16,104 nucleotides of DNA from Nitrospira bacterium HGW-Nitrospira-1 (GTDB taxonomy: Bacteria; Nitrospirota; Thermodesulfovibrionia; Thermodesulfovibrionales; UBA6898), in NCBI GenBank assembly GCA_002839535.1, contig PGYF01000017.1, positions 1-16,104 on the forward strand. Direction: 5' to 3'. Shown piece after piece: positions 1-7,438 of the stretch (its first letter is position 1; each line of letters starts with the position of its first letter). The position numbers were made by a program, and so were the translations under genes. Below the pieces are notes generated by a model that was given only the letters and a program-made list of their open reading frames with translations, was not told the DNA's origin and did no database searches.

Positions 1-124
1 GCAACACCTTTTACATGCCGGAATACAATTTTTAACCTGCATATAATTATTCAATCAGCGATTGTAACTTGTATTACGGCATCCTGGAAAATCCTGTTGG
101 AATTTCCAGACTTTGAAGGCATTC
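1..124 (+). promoter_or_regulatory. Upstream region of the amidase operon; possible -10 box
   Basis: This is non-coding sequence before the first gene. A TATAAT hexamer lies at 42-47, with no convincing -35 box 16-18 nt upstream. If it is used, transcription would start near 54 and leave a leader of about 70 nt. The operon may equally be read from genes left of the window. Weak evidence. Confidence 0.25.
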
Positions 125-1150
125 ATGTCTCTGCGATATAATTCAACTGCATTTTTCGGGTTAATATGCATTGCAGGGTTGCTGGCGGCATTTCCCCTTT
201 TTGCAGAAGAAAAAAAAGAGGTTTCCCTGAGGTTCAGCCAACAGGACAATGTCATGCGGGTTGTCCTGGAATCAGGCGATAATTTTATTAAAAACGCCAA
301 CATCATCGCCGGCCTTTCCAGCATCAAAATTGAATTCCCCGCCATTTTTGAGCTGAAGAAACAGAAAGATTTTCTCTTTGATACGTCCGTAAAAGATCGT
401 TTCCTGTCATTAACCCTGAAGAATGTGGATGATGTAAAATCATATAGATTGACTTCTCCCCCGCGGATTGTCATTGACCTTAAAATTGCCCTGAAAACCT
501 CGAAGGAACAGGGTGCGCAAACAGAAAAGAAGACCGAACCAAAGCAGGAACAAAAACAAATACAAAAACAGCCTGTTGAAAAACCGGCCGCAGCAAAGGT
601 TGTTTTCCTCGACGCCGGTCACGGCGGTTACGACTACGGCATAATATCCAAAGATGCAAAAGAAAAAGACATAGACCTGCTTTTCGCAAAAGACCTCAAT
701 GCCGGCCTCTTAAAAAAAGGGGCCAAGGTGTTTCTGACACGAAAGGTGGACCAGTCTTTATCCATAATCGAGAGGATCATCCTCGTAAACAGCAAAAAAC
801 CCGATATATTCATCTCAATTCATTCCTCTGCCTCCAATGCCTTCGTTATATACACTGCAACGGTTGATGAACCGTCAGCCGAAGCCCCTGCCGGACTGTA
901 CAGCCTCTCTCGAAGACAGGGCAGGCATATAGAAAAAAGCAGGGCGCTGGCAAAAGCGATTGGACAGGCTCTAAAGAGTGAATTTACGGGAAACGTTTTT
1001 ACGCGAGAAATGCCTCTGCCGATTTTGAATTCCATGGATGCAAGCGCCGTCATAATAGAATATCCCTCATTGCAATTGAATGCCTGCGACCAGAAAATGC
1101 GGGACCGTTTCGTAAATGCTGTTTTAAAGGGTATCAGTCCTCATGAATAG
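125..1150 (+). CDS. N-acetylmuramoyl-L-alanine amidase (AMIN-like + Amidase_3)
   Basis: Predicted zinc-dependent peptidoglycan amidase that cuts the bond between N-acetylmuramic acid and L-Ala of the stem peptide, acting in the periplasm (AmiA/B/C type). I chose ATG 125 because GAAGG at 115-119 sits 5 nt before it; an in-frame TTG at 113 has no good SD. This gives 341 aa. Residues ~1-27 form a Sec signal peptide. Residues ~32-121 look like an AMIN-type beta domain (targets septal peptidoglycan). Residues ~122-157 are a Lys/Gln/Glu-rich linker, probably flexible. From ~158 the Amidase_3 fold starts with FLDAGHGG (H166), then KEKDIDL (E180), SIHSSAS (H233) and VIIEYPS (E312), i.e. the three Zn ligands and the catalytic Glu are all present. 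The 3' end overlaps the next ATG by 8 nt, so translation is probably coupled to the GerMN gene. It could be named amiC-like, but orthology cannot be settled by eye. Confidence 0.9.
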   Translation: MSLRYNSTAFFGLICIAGLLAAFPLFAEEKKEVSLRFSQQDNVMRVVLESGDNFIKNANIIAGLSSIKIEFPAIFELKKQKDFLFDTSVKDRFLSLTLKNVDDVKSYRLTSPPRIVIDLKIALKTSKEQGAQTEKKTEPKQEQKQIQKQPVEKPAAAKVVFLDAGHGGYDYGIISKDAKEKDIDLLFAKDLNAGLLKKGAKVFLTRKVDQSLSIIERIILVNSKKPDIFISIHSSASNAFVIYTATVDEPSAEAPAGLYSLSRRQGRHIEKSRALAKAIGQALKSEFTGNVFTREMPLPILNSMDASAVIIEYPSLQLNACDQKMRDRFVNAVLKGISPHE

Positions 1151-1730
1151 AAAATTATGGATAACGCTTATTGTCCTGTTCTTCCTTACAGGAGTCTCAG
1201 GAAGCTATTTTTTTATACGCAATTTCCTCCAGCCTCAAAAACAGCCCCCCTCACCCGCATCCCAAAGCCCTCTTGCGGAATCAATAGATATTTCTGTGCT
1301 CAGAATCTATCAGCCCCGTAACAACCGACTTGAGATGACAGAGAGAAAAATTCCTGGAAGAATAAGCAATACAGCCATTGCAGAGGCAGTCATTGAGGAG
1401 TTTTTTAAACAGACGGCTGCAGAGGGAGTTTCATCCTTGCCGCAAAACGTCAAATTACTTGGTCTCTATAAAGACGAGAGGCAGATGCTCTATGTAGACC
1501 TTTCAGATGAAGTGCGCAGAAACTTCCAGGGGGACGCCCTTTCCGAGTACCTGCTCTTGAAAGGCATATATGAAAGCCTTGTCTCCAATGTCCAGGATTT
1601 TCAGGACGTCAGGTTACTGGTAGAGGGAAAAGAAATCGAGTCACTGGGCGGTCATTTTTACCTGAAGTATCCGTTAAAAAATACGCTCTCAGCAGAACTC
1701 AAGGGAGACAATAAAATACAGAATGAATAA
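1143..1730 (+). CDS. GerMN-domain protein, membrane anchored
   Basis: 195 aa. Residues ~4-26 are one hydrophobic segment (an uncleaved anchor or signal peptide; no lipobox Cys). A short Pro/Gln-rich stretch follows, then a GerMN (sporulation/germination-type) domain at ~48-185. Typical landmarks are 'SNTAIAEAVIEEFF', 'KLLGLYKDERQMLYVDLS' and 'LLLKGIYESLVSN...VRLLVEGKEIESLGGH'. In non-sporulating bacteria this domain is often encoded next to amidases and murI; its molecular role there is unclear, and an envelope or peptidoglycan-associated role is inferred from the neighbourhood. The gene overlaps the amidase by 8 nt at its start and murI by 8 nt at its end. Its own Shine-Dalgarno is weak, so translational coupling is likely. 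Confidence 0.82.
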   Translation: MNRKLWITLIVLFFLTGVSGSYFFIRNFLQPQKQPPSPASQSPLAESIDISVLRIYQPRNNRLEMTERKIPGRISNTAIAEAVIEEFFKQTAAEGVSSLPQNVKLLGLYKDERQMLYVDLSDEVRRNFQGDALSEYLLLKGIYESLVSNVQDFQDVRLLVEGKEIESLGGHFYLKYPLKNTLSAELKGDNKIQNE

Positions 1731-2538
1731 AAGATCAAAACCGATAGGAGTCTTTGACTCAGGCATTGGAGGCCTGACAGCGCTGAAAGAAATATTCAGA
1801 AAATTACCTCACGAAAGCACGGTCTATCTCGGAGATACCGCACGGGTGCCCTATGGCATACGCTCGCCTGAAACCGTTACCCGATATTCCTTTGAAAATA
1901 CCCGTTTCCTTTTTTCAAAAGAAGTCAAAATGATCGTCATTGCCTGCAATACAGCATCTTCGGTAAGCCTTGAAGCAATAAAAAATTCCGTACCGGTCCC
2001 CGTTATCGGGGTAATAGAACCAGGCGCCAAGGCAGCGGCAGCCGCAACAAAAAACAAAAAGATCGGCATAATCGGAACTGAGGCGACGATAAAAAGCAAC
2101 TCCTATGCAAAGGCCATCACGAGCATTGACAACCGTATCGAGGTCTTCGGCATCGCCTGTCCTCTTTTTGTGCCGCTCGTTGAAGAAGGCTGGACAGAGG
2201 GGAAGATAGTGGAGATGGTCGCGCAGGAATACCTGAAGGAAATGAAGCATAAAGGGATTGACGCCCTTGTTCTGGGCTGCACTCACTATCCCCTGCTGAA
2301 AGGGGTGCTCTCAGCAGTTATGGGAGAAAGCGTAAGCCTTATTGATTCAGCAATAGAAACAGCCAAAGAGATCGAAACAATCCTCAAAAATCTTTCGCTT
2401 CTCAACACCTCAGGAGATAATATCAGCAGGGAGTTCTATGTAACGGATTCGCCGGAGAAATTCAAGACTGTCGGCGAGAGGTTTTTGGGCGAACATATTC
2501 AACATATAAAAAAGATCAAACTCGAAATGGAGGTTTAA
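1723..2538 (+). CDS. murI: Glutamate racemase
   Basis: Converts L-glutamate to D-glutamate for peptidoglycan stem peptides; cytoplasmic and cofactor-independent. 271 aa, normal family length. The N-terminal signature IGVFDSGIGGLTAL is at residues ~8-21, with LGDTARVPYG at ~36-45. The two catalytic cysteines are visible: C75 in ACNTAS and C186 in GCTHYP, followed by H188. The start overlaps the end of the GerMN gene by 8 nt (the ATG lies in ATGAATAA), and a GGGAG at 1703-1707 is rather far upstream, which suggests coupled translation. The position after an amidase fits a cell-wall operon. Confidence 0.96.
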   Translation: MNKRSKPIGVFDSGIGGLTALKEIFRKLPHESTVYLGDTARVPYGIRSPETVTRYSFENTRFLFSKEVKMIVIACNTASSVSLEAIKNSVPVPVIGVIEPGAKAAAAATKNKKIGIIGTEATIKSNSYAKAITSIDNRIEVFGIACPLFVPLVEEGWTEGKIVEMVAQEYLKEMKHKGIDALVLGCTHYPLLKGVLSAVMGESVSLIDSAIETAKEIETILKNLSLLNTSGDNISREFYVTDSPEKFKTVGERFLGEHIQHIKKIKLEMEV

Positions 2539-2540
2539 GA

Positions 2541-3278
2541 ATGCGGCTTGACAACAGAACGAACAATGAAATGCGTGCTGTGAAAATAACCAGAAATTTT
2601 ATTGATACGGCCGAAGGGTCTGTTTTGATTGAAATCGGGAAAACACGGGTAATATGCACAGCCTCTATAGAGGAGAAAGTACCCGCCTTTCTCAGGGATA
2701 AAAACAAGGGATGGGTAACCGCGGAATATTCCATGCTTCCAAGGGCCACGCAAATCAGAACCAACAGAGAATCGGCAACAGGACGCCTCAGCGGCAGAAC
2801 GCACGAGATCCAGCGTCTCATTGGAAGGGCTCTGCGTTCTGTAGTTGACCTTAACGTAATCGGCCAGCGGACCTTCTGGATAGATTGTGACGTCATAAGG
2901 GCTGACGGAGGCACCAGGACAGCCGCTATAACCGGCTCTTTTATCTGTCTTGCCGACGCCTTTCAATTCGCGATAAAGAAGGGTTTGATCGAAAAAAATC
3001 CCATAAAAGACTACCTTGCAGCTATAAGCGTTGGGATAGTCAACAATGAGCCCATGCTCGATCTGTGTTATGAAGAAGACTCCTCCGCAGAGGTTGATAT
3101 GAATATTGTTATGACCGGCAGCGGTAATCTTGTGGAAATCCAGGGCACAGCAGAAGGCGCCCCATTTTCTGTAAAGGATCTCGGGGGACTGATAAAACTG
3201 GCTCAAGAGGGTATAGAAAGATTAGTATCCCGGCAGAAAGATATCTTCAGCGACTTTTCCGCCTCGATCAGCATTTGA
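2541..3278 (+). CDS. rph: Ribonuclease PH
   Basis: Phosphorolytic 3'-5' exoribonuclease that trims tRNA 3' ends, releasing nucleoside diphosphates; cytoplasmic hexamer. 245 aa (family ~238-250). Family motifs run in order: 'AEGSVLIEIGKTRVICTASIEE' (split here as ~24-45), GWVTAEYSMLPRAT (~56-69), SGRTHEIQRLIGRALR (~83-98) and DCDVIRADGGTRTAAITG (~115-132), the last two carrying the phosphate-binding Arg and catalytic Asp. GGAGG at 2529-2533 lies 7 nt before ATG 2541, inside the end of murI. The gap to murI is 2 nt, so it belongs to the same operon. In many genomes rdgB/rdgC-type genes follow rph; here ftsH comes next. Confidence 0.97.
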   Translation: MRLDNRTNNEMRAVKITRNFIDTAEGSVLIEIGKTRVICTASIEEKVPAFLRDKNKGWVTAEYSMLPRATQIRTNRESATGRLSGRTHEIQRLIGRALRSVVDLNVIGQRTFWIDCDVIRADGGTRTAAITGSFICLADAFQFAIKKGLIEKNPIKDYLAAISVGIVNNEPMLDLCYEEDSSAEVDMNIVMTGSGNLVEIQGTAEGAPFSVKDLGGLIKLAQEGIERLVSRQKDIFSDFSASISI

Positions 3279-3353
3279 CAGCGCGGTGTAAAAAGGCAAA
3301 ATATCCGGCGTTCTGACCCGCATGGTATGTTTTTCTTATCCTATATTCAGCAG

Positions 3354-3411
3354 TTGGCAGGGCTGCCCAAATAAAATTTTTATGTGTTAAAATATAAAAT
3401 ATTTTTGGAGG
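3354..3411 (+). promoter_or_regulatory. Putative extended -10 promoter and RBS for ftsH
   Basis: The 139-nt gap between rph and ftsH contains an extended -10 (TG-T-TAAAAT, 3385-3393) and a near-consensus TTGGCA at 3354-3359. The TTGGCA lies 28 nt before that -10, too far to act as its -35, so the extended -10 would have to work largely alone. The short inverted repeat GGCAG/CTGCC (3356-3367) in the same spot has only a 2-nt spacer and fits a protein-binding site better than a terminator. GGAGG at 3407-3411 lies 6 nt before the TTG start codon at 3418. Confidence 0.4.
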
Positions 3412-3417
3412 TTAAAT

Positions 3418-5220
3418 TTGAATACATATAGAAGTCTATTCATCTGGCTGATGATCGGATTTATGGTTATCCTGCTTTTTAACTTATTAAATGCGCCTCA
3501 AAAAACGCAGGAAGATATAATCTTTTCCGAATTCATGACAAAGCTTGAGGCAGATCAGATCGACGAAGTCACCATTAAAGAAAGCGCTGTTACCGGTCGT
3601 TTTAAGAACGGGGCGAAGTTCAAATCGTATTCTCCTGAGTACCCTGAGCTGATCAATACAATGCGCGCCAAAAACGTAAAGATCACGGTAAAACCGCCGG
3701 ACCAGAATCCATGGTATGTCAACTTCTTCTTGGCCTGGGGACCTATTATTTTTATCGCTGTAGTCTGGATATTTTTCATGCGCCAGATGCAGAGCGGCGG
3801 CAACAAGGCCATGTCATTCGGAAAGTCAAAGGCGCGCCTGATCGCTGAAAAATCCGTCAAGATAACATTTTCAGACGTTGCCGGAATTGAAGAGGCAAAG
3901 GCGGAAGTGCAGGAGGTAATTGATTTTCTGAAAGCCCCGCAAAAATTCCAGAAACTGGGCGGAAAGATTCCAAAAGGCGTGCTCCTTGTCGGCGCTCCCG
4001 GAACAGGGAAGACACTTCTTGCAAAAGCCATAGCAGGAGAGGCGGCTGTTCCATTTTTCAGCATCAGCGGTTCTGACTTTGTAGAAATGTTTGTAGGGGT
4101 CGGCGCCTCACGGGTGCGCGACATGTTTGAGCAGGCAAAGAAAAGCGCCCCATGTATTATCTTCATTGACGAAATCGATGCTGTGGGAAGGCACAGAGGA
4201 GCAGGACTGGGCGGAGGGCACGACGAACGCGAACAGACGCTCAACCAGCTCCTTGTAGAAATGGACGGTTTTGACAGCAACCAGGGGATAATAATCCTTG
4301 CAGCCACAAACAGGCCTGACGTGCTCGATCCTGCATTATTAAGACCCGGAAGGTTCGACAGGCAGGTGGTTGTCCCCCTCCCTGACGTCAAGGGCAGACT
4401 TGAGATATTAAAAGTGCATACAAGAAATATCCCTGTTGACGAAAGTGTGAATCTGGAGAAAATCGCAAGAGGCGCGCCAGGTTTTTCAGGCGCAGACCTT
4501 GCCAATCTTGTGAACGAGGCCGCCCTGCTGGCGGCAAGAAATTCCAAGACAAAAGTAGAAAACTCAGACTTCGAAGCTGCAAAGGACAAGGTCATGATGG
4601 GTGTCGAAAGAAAAAGCATGATCATCAGCGAAGAAGAAAAGAAAAACACCGCATACCATGAGGCAGGCCATGCGCTCGTTGCCAAGCTCACAGCAGGCAC
4701 TGACCCTATCCATAAGGTAAGTATCATCCCGAGAGGAAGGGCCCTTGGTGTAACCCAGCAGTTGCCTATAGACGATAAATATACCTATTCCAAAGACTAT
4801 CTTATCAAGGCCCTGCGGGTCCTTATGGGCGGCAGGGCTGCTGAAGAGATTGCGCTCCACCATATGACCACCGGCGCCGGCAATGACATTGAAAGGGCCA
4901 CGGAACTGGCAAGAAAGATGGTTACGGTCTGGGGAATGAGTGAAAAACTCGGGCCTGTCACGTTCGGCAAAAAGGATGAACAGATATTTCTTGGCAGAGA
5001 GATCGCACAGCACAAGGATTACAGCGAAAAAACAGCTATGGATATAGATGAGGAAGTCAGACGCATAGTATTAGAGGCTTATACGGCGGCAAAAAATATT
5101 CTTACCGAACATTATGTTCTCCTCGAGGAATTTGCCAAAAAACTCCTCGAAATAGAAACAATGGACGGGGCGGATATAGAACAGTTGATACATAATGTCG
5201 CCGCTAAAAACCAGGCATAA
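3418..5220 (+). CDS. ftsH: ATP-dependent zinc metalloprotease FtsH
   Basis: Membrane-anchored AAA+ protease that degrades misfolded membrane proteins and short-lived regulators; hexameric, with the catalytic part in the cytoplasm. 600 aa. The start is TTG with GGAGG 6 nt upstream; no better start exists because TM1 begins at residue ~7. TM1 is ~7-24, a periplasmic FtsH_ext domain lies at ~30-97, and TM2 is ~104-121. Walker A GAPGTGKT is at 192-199, Walker B IIFIDE at 247-252, and the second region of homology contains RPGRFD (Arg 309/312). The M41 protease domain has the HEAGH zinc motif at 414-418 and the third ligand Asp490 in GAGNDIERAT. The protein looks complete and functional. Downstream folP is a common partner of ftsH in bacteria. 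Confidence 0.98.
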   Translation: MNTYRSLFIWLMIGFMVILLFNLLNAPQKTQEDIIFSEFMTKLEADQIDEVTIKESAVTGRFKNGAKFKSYSPEYPELINTMRAKNVKITVKPPDQNPWYVNFFLAWGPIIFIAVVWIFFMRQMQSGGNKAMSFGKSKARLIAEKSVKITFSDVAGIEEAKAEVQEVIDFLKAPQKFQKLGGKIPKGVLLVGAPGTGKTLLAKAIAGEAAVPFFSISGSDFVEMFVGVGASRVRDMFEQAKKSAPCIIFIDEIDAVGRHRGAGLGGGHDEREQTLNQLLVEMDGFDSNQGIIILAATNRPDVLDPALLRPGRFDRQVVVPLPDVKGRLEILKVHTRNIPVDESVNLEKIARGAPGFSGADLANLVNEAALLAARNSKTKVENSDFEAAKDKVMMGVERKSMIISEEEKKNTAYHEAGHALVAKLTAGTDPIHKVSIIPRGRALGVTQQLPIDDKYTYSKDYLIKALRVLMGGRAAEEIALHHMTTGAGNDIERATELARKMVTVWGMSEKLGPVTFGKKDEQIFLGREIAQHKDYSEKTAMDIDEEVRRIVLEAYTAAKNILTEHYVLLEEFAKKLLEIETMDGADIEQLIHNVAAKNQA

Positions 5221-5240
5221 CCGCATCTGATATTTTCTGC

Positions 5241-5280
5241 TCCATCCGGAAAGATTCCGGACAAGCCGGAATGACAGAAA
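5241..5280. repeat. Copy of a 'VIPA'-type intergenic palindromic repeat
   Basis: The ftsH-folP gap holds ATTCCGG-ACAAG-CCGGAAT (5254-5272), a perfect 7-bp inverted repeat with a 5-nt loop, followed by GACAG. A second TCCGGAA lies just upstream (5246-5252). Read on the minus strand this gives the TGTCATTCCGGCTTGTCC pattern of the widespread dispersed repeats whose translation contains 'VIPA..'. There is no T-tract, so it is not an ordinary terminator. Assignment to that repeat class is from memory; copy number in this genome is unknown. Confidence 0.5.
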
Positions 5281-5359
5281 TTTGGAACTGCGGCAGAGAC
5301 CGCAGGGTGTATTAATTATAATCAGCAGGAAATCTTTAGATGTTATTTCACATCATATT

Positions 5360-6205
5360 ATGAAACTTCAATGGGATAAGTTTTCGCTGGATTTTTCAAA
5401 GAAAACCCATATCATGGGCGTCTTGAACATTACGCCTGATTCGTTCTCGGATGGCGGACAATATTTCGACAAATCCAGGGCAGTTGATCATGCCCTCAGG
5501 ATGATTGACGAGGGCGCCGACATTCTTGATATTGGAGGAGAATCAACGAGACCCGGCTCCGAGCCTGTTACCTTGGATGAAGAGCTTCGACGCACGATCC
5601 CTGTTATAGAAGCGCTTGCAAAGAGCATATCCATTCCTATTTCCATAGATACCTACAAATCAAAAGTTGCTGTGCAGGCTCTTGAAGCAGGGGCGTCGAT
5701 CGTTAATGATATAAGCGGCTTGAGATTCGACCCTGAAATGCCGGAAGTTATCTCCAGATTTAAAGTCCCTGTTGTCATAATGCATATAAAAGGCGCCCCG
5801 AAAAACATGCAGGTTAATCCGCAGTATGAGGCGTTAATCCCGGAGATCATGGATTATTTCAGAACCGGCATCGAGATTGCCGCTCAGTTCGGCATTCCTG
5901 AAAATATGATAATTCTGGACCCTGGAATCGGCTTCGGGAAGACCTTTGAGCATAATCTTTTGATAATTAATAATCTTGAACAATTTGCCGTTTTTAAAAA
6001 ACCACTTCTCATAGGGCCTTCCCGAAAGGCTTTTCTGGGAAAGATTTTGGGCGGTCTCCCCCCGCAGGAAAGGCTTGAAGGCACCGCAGCCTCAGTGGCA
6101 ATCTCTATTATCAAGGGCGCGCATATAGTTCGTGTCCATGACGTAAAAGAGATGGCAAGGGCAGCAAAGGTGGCGGACGCCATTAAACAGGAGAGAATCA
6201 TTTAA
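5360..6205 (+). CDS. folP: Dihydropteroate synthase
   Basis: Condenses p-aminobenzoate with hydroxymethyl-dihydropterin pyrophosphate in folate synthesis; the target of sulfonamides. I chose ATG 5360 (281 aa), close to the E. coli length. An in-frame TTG at 5282 would add 26 unconserved residues and start directly after the repeat. The SD before 5360 is weak. All signature blocks are present in order: IMGVLNITPDSFSDGG, DIGGESTRPG, IDTYKSKVAVQALEAG followed by NDISGL, ILDPGIGFGKT, LIGPSRKAFLG, RLEGTAASVA and IVRVHDV. It follows ftsH on the same strand after 139 nt and is convergent with the nuclease gene, with only 4 nt between the stop codons. Confidence 0.96.
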   Translation: MKLQWDKFSLDFSKKTHIMGVLNITPDSFSDGGQYFDKSRAVDHALRMIDEGADILDIGGESTRPGSEPVTLDEELRRTIPVIEALAKSISIPISIDTYKSKVAVQALEAGASIVNDISGLRFDPEMPEVISRFKVPVVIMHIKGAPKNMQVNPQYEALIPEIMDYFRTGIEIAAQFGIPENMIILDPGIGFGKTFEHNLLIINNLEQFAVFKKPLLIGPSRKAFLGKILGGLPPQERLEGTAASVAISIIKGAHIVRVHDVKEMARAAKVADAIKQERII

Positions 6206-6209
6206 TCCA

Positions 6210-6743
6210 TCATCTCCGCGGATGCTTTTTTCTGTAATCATATGGCCTCTCCCGCAAACCATTTTCACCCCAGATACCTGCCTTATGCTCCTGAGCCTTT
6301 TTTTGCGCGGCGCGAAATCTCTCAACATATTTTACATTGGGAGGAAACGTAAACAAGACAGCGCACCCCTTTTTCAGCATCTCCTCATTAATCATATGGC
6401 CATCCTGAGTCCATATATAGGCAAGTATACGGCCGTATTTATCTCTCAGTTCCATATCATATTCAAGGGAGATCCTCAAAGCAGCATTTGCCATAAGAGA
6501 TCCAATGCATTTTTTCGCCTTCTTGCCCCACAGTCTCTGACCTGTTTCAGGGGCGTCAATTCCTATCAACCGGATTTTTTCAAAACGACCGGCAACCACC
6601 GCGCCGATAGTATCCCCGTCATAAATTTTTTTTACCCGAACAGTATGTTCGGTGTCTTTCTCAGCACAGGGAGAATATCCATATGAAAGGAAAACAAAGA
6701 AAAAGAGCAGGACAAAGATAGTTTTTAAATGTCTTTTGGGCAT
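6210..6743 (-). CDS. Exported thermonuclease-like (SNase) protein
   Basis: 177 aa. Residues ~5-22 form a strongly hydrophobic signal sequence with a likely cleavage near residue 27, so a periplasmic or secreted location is expected. The SNase (OB-fold) domain covers ~34-158. Counterparts of the catalytic residues of staphylococcal nuclease are visible: Asp in YDGDT (42-45), Arg58 and Asp63/Glu66 in IRLIGIDAPET, and Arg105 in DKYGRILAYI. It is predicted to be a Ca2+-dependent phosphodiesterase acting on DNA and RNA. The single ATG at 6743 has no visible SD; a TATAAT (minus, 6756-6751) sits only 7 nt upstream, so the mRNA may be leaderless or nearly so. The physiological role (nutrient scavenging or other) cannot be told from sequence. 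Confidence 0.9.
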   Translation of the reverse strand: MPKRHLKTIFVLLFFFVFLSYGYSPCAEKDTEHTVRVKKIYDGDTIGAVVAGRFEKIRLIGIDAPETGQRLWGKKAKKCIGSLMANAALRISLEYDMELRDKYGRILAYIWTQDGHMINEEMLKKGCAVLFTFPPNVKYVERFRAAQKKAQEHKAGIWGENGLRERPYDYRKKHPRR

Positions 6744-6805
6744 ATTAAATATTATACTTTTTAAAGGGACAATTACGCAGGATTTGTTGTATAGCTAATA
6801 TAAAG

Positions 6806-6829
6806 AGCCTCCCTGTATTTCAGGAGGCT
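6806..6829 (-). terminator. Hairpin terminator behind the UspA remnant, possibly bidirectional
   Basis: AGCCTCC (6806-6812) pairs with GGAGGCT (6823-6829); the stem can be extended with one bulged C to a TATTT loop. On the plus strand it is followed by TTTTTA, on the minus strand by TCTTTATATT. It lies about 60 nt past the stop of the UspA remnant (minus), so it was probably that gene's terminator; the plus-strand reading has the better T-tract. Confidence 0.7.
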
Positions 6830-6888
6830 TTTTATATTAAACAGTTTTCAACAAAAAAGGACAAACATACGTCATGTTTGAAGATTAC

Positions 6889-7020
6889 TTAAACAGCGCA
6901 GGAGCAGGACCCTTTAACTACATAGACACTACAGGGACTGTAGCGCACGACTTTTGAGGCCACACTTCCCAGAAAGAACCTCTGGGTTGCTCCCATGCCC
7001 TTGCTTCCAATGATAATAGT
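6889..7020 (-). pseudogene. C-terminal remnant of a universal stress protein (UspA family)
   Basis: Reading the minus strand from 7020 to the TAA at 6891-6889 gives ~43 residues with the UspA C-terminal ATP-binding block: IIIGSKGMG, then FFLGSVASKVV, then RYSPCSVYVV. This is the G-x2-G-x9-G-S pattern followed by the final beta strand of Usp proteins. The rest of the gene (about 100 residues) is missing: upstream of ~7020 the homology stops and sequence resembling a transposase on the opposite strand begins. The reading frame of the tail is intact and ends in a Cys-rich SCSCAV. A decayed gene end, not a functional CDS. Confidence 0.8.
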
Positions 7021-7240
7021 GAAGAAAGCTGTGGGCAAGCTCATAGGGCAGAAGGGGCTGAGCCATCAGAATGTAATGAGGATCAGCAGCAGGGTAGTGG
7101 ATGAGTTCAATGCATGGAAGGGATTTCTGGAGGATCTTGTGCGGAGGGGAATGAGCGAGCCGATGCTTACCGTTATAGATGGATGTCCGGGGCTCCTCGC
7201 AAAGATACGCGCATCAAAAATGCAGGGAATTGCGGCATAA
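7012..7240 (+). pseudogene. Mutator/IS256-like transposase remnant, internally deleted
   Basis: The open frame encodes two blocks typical of mutator-type transposases: KAVGKLIGQKGLS...RISSRVVDEFNAW, normally found ~60-100 residues before the first catalytic Asp, and directly behind it GFLEDLVRRGM...LTVIDGCPGLLAKI, normally found around the second catalytic Asp. In a full protein roughly 80-120 residues, including the first Asp, lie between them. Here they are fused in frame and the C-terminal Glu part is absent. The remnant abuts the UspA tail at ~7012-7020. The family is recognised from pattern memory; IS256-like is the best guess. Confidence 0.6.
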
Positions 7241-7356
7241 TCGAAATCATGAAAACCGTTGAGAATAAAGCCCTGACGAGAAATTTACAGAAAAGACTTG
7301 ACAATGCCGGTTACGGCTTTTCTGTGGATAAAAGTGTGGAATAAACCTGAAACTAA

Positions 7357-7416
7357 CTCCCCCCCCTGCAGCCAAGCCATGCCATTTTATGCAGAGTCTG
7401 GCTGCCGAGGGGGGAG
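7357..7416. repeat. Long imperfect inverted repeat with C/G-tract arms
   Basis: CT-CCCCCC...GCAGCCA (7357-7374) pairs with TGGCTGC...GGGGGG-AG (7399-7416). That is an 18-position stem with two mismatches and a 24-nt loop. It lies 22 nt past the cstA stop (minus strand). There is no T-tract on either side, so it is not a canonical intrinsic terminator; it could slow exonucleases at the cstA 3' end or be a remnant of a mobile element. Confidence 0.6.
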
Positions 7417-7438
7417 GACTACTGCCTGAGACAGTATA

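Larger units (their letters stand above)
6744..7438. other. 695-bp region without an intact gene
   Basis: This stretch holds, in order, a terminator hairpin (6806-6829), a universal stress protein tail on the minus strand (6889-7020), a mutator-type transposase remnant on the plus strand (~7012-7240), an unassigned open stretch (7249-7344, 31 codons from an ATG beginning MKTVENKALTRN, without a good SD) and a long imperfect inverted repeat (7357-7416). It looks like a site of repeated insertion and deletion between the nuclease and cstA. Confidence 0.7.

Noticed and set aside
3354..3393. TTGGCA as the -35 of the ftsH extended -10
   Set aside because: The spacer would be 28 nt, outside the usable range; noted only as a nearby motif.
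3555..4727. 390-codon open frame antisense to ftsH
   Set aside because: The plus strand encodes full-length FtsH with all motifs; the antisense translation has no recognisable domain and is Ser/Pro/Arg-rich, as expected of a shadow frame.
6222..6686. 154-codon plus-strand frame opposite the nuclease
   Set aside because: The minus strand encodes a signal peptide plus a complete SNase motif set; the plus frame is a shadow.
7249..7344. Small open frame beginning MKTVENKALTRN
   Set aside because: No SD, no recognised family, and it lies within a decayed region; kept only as a note in the 6744-7438 entry.
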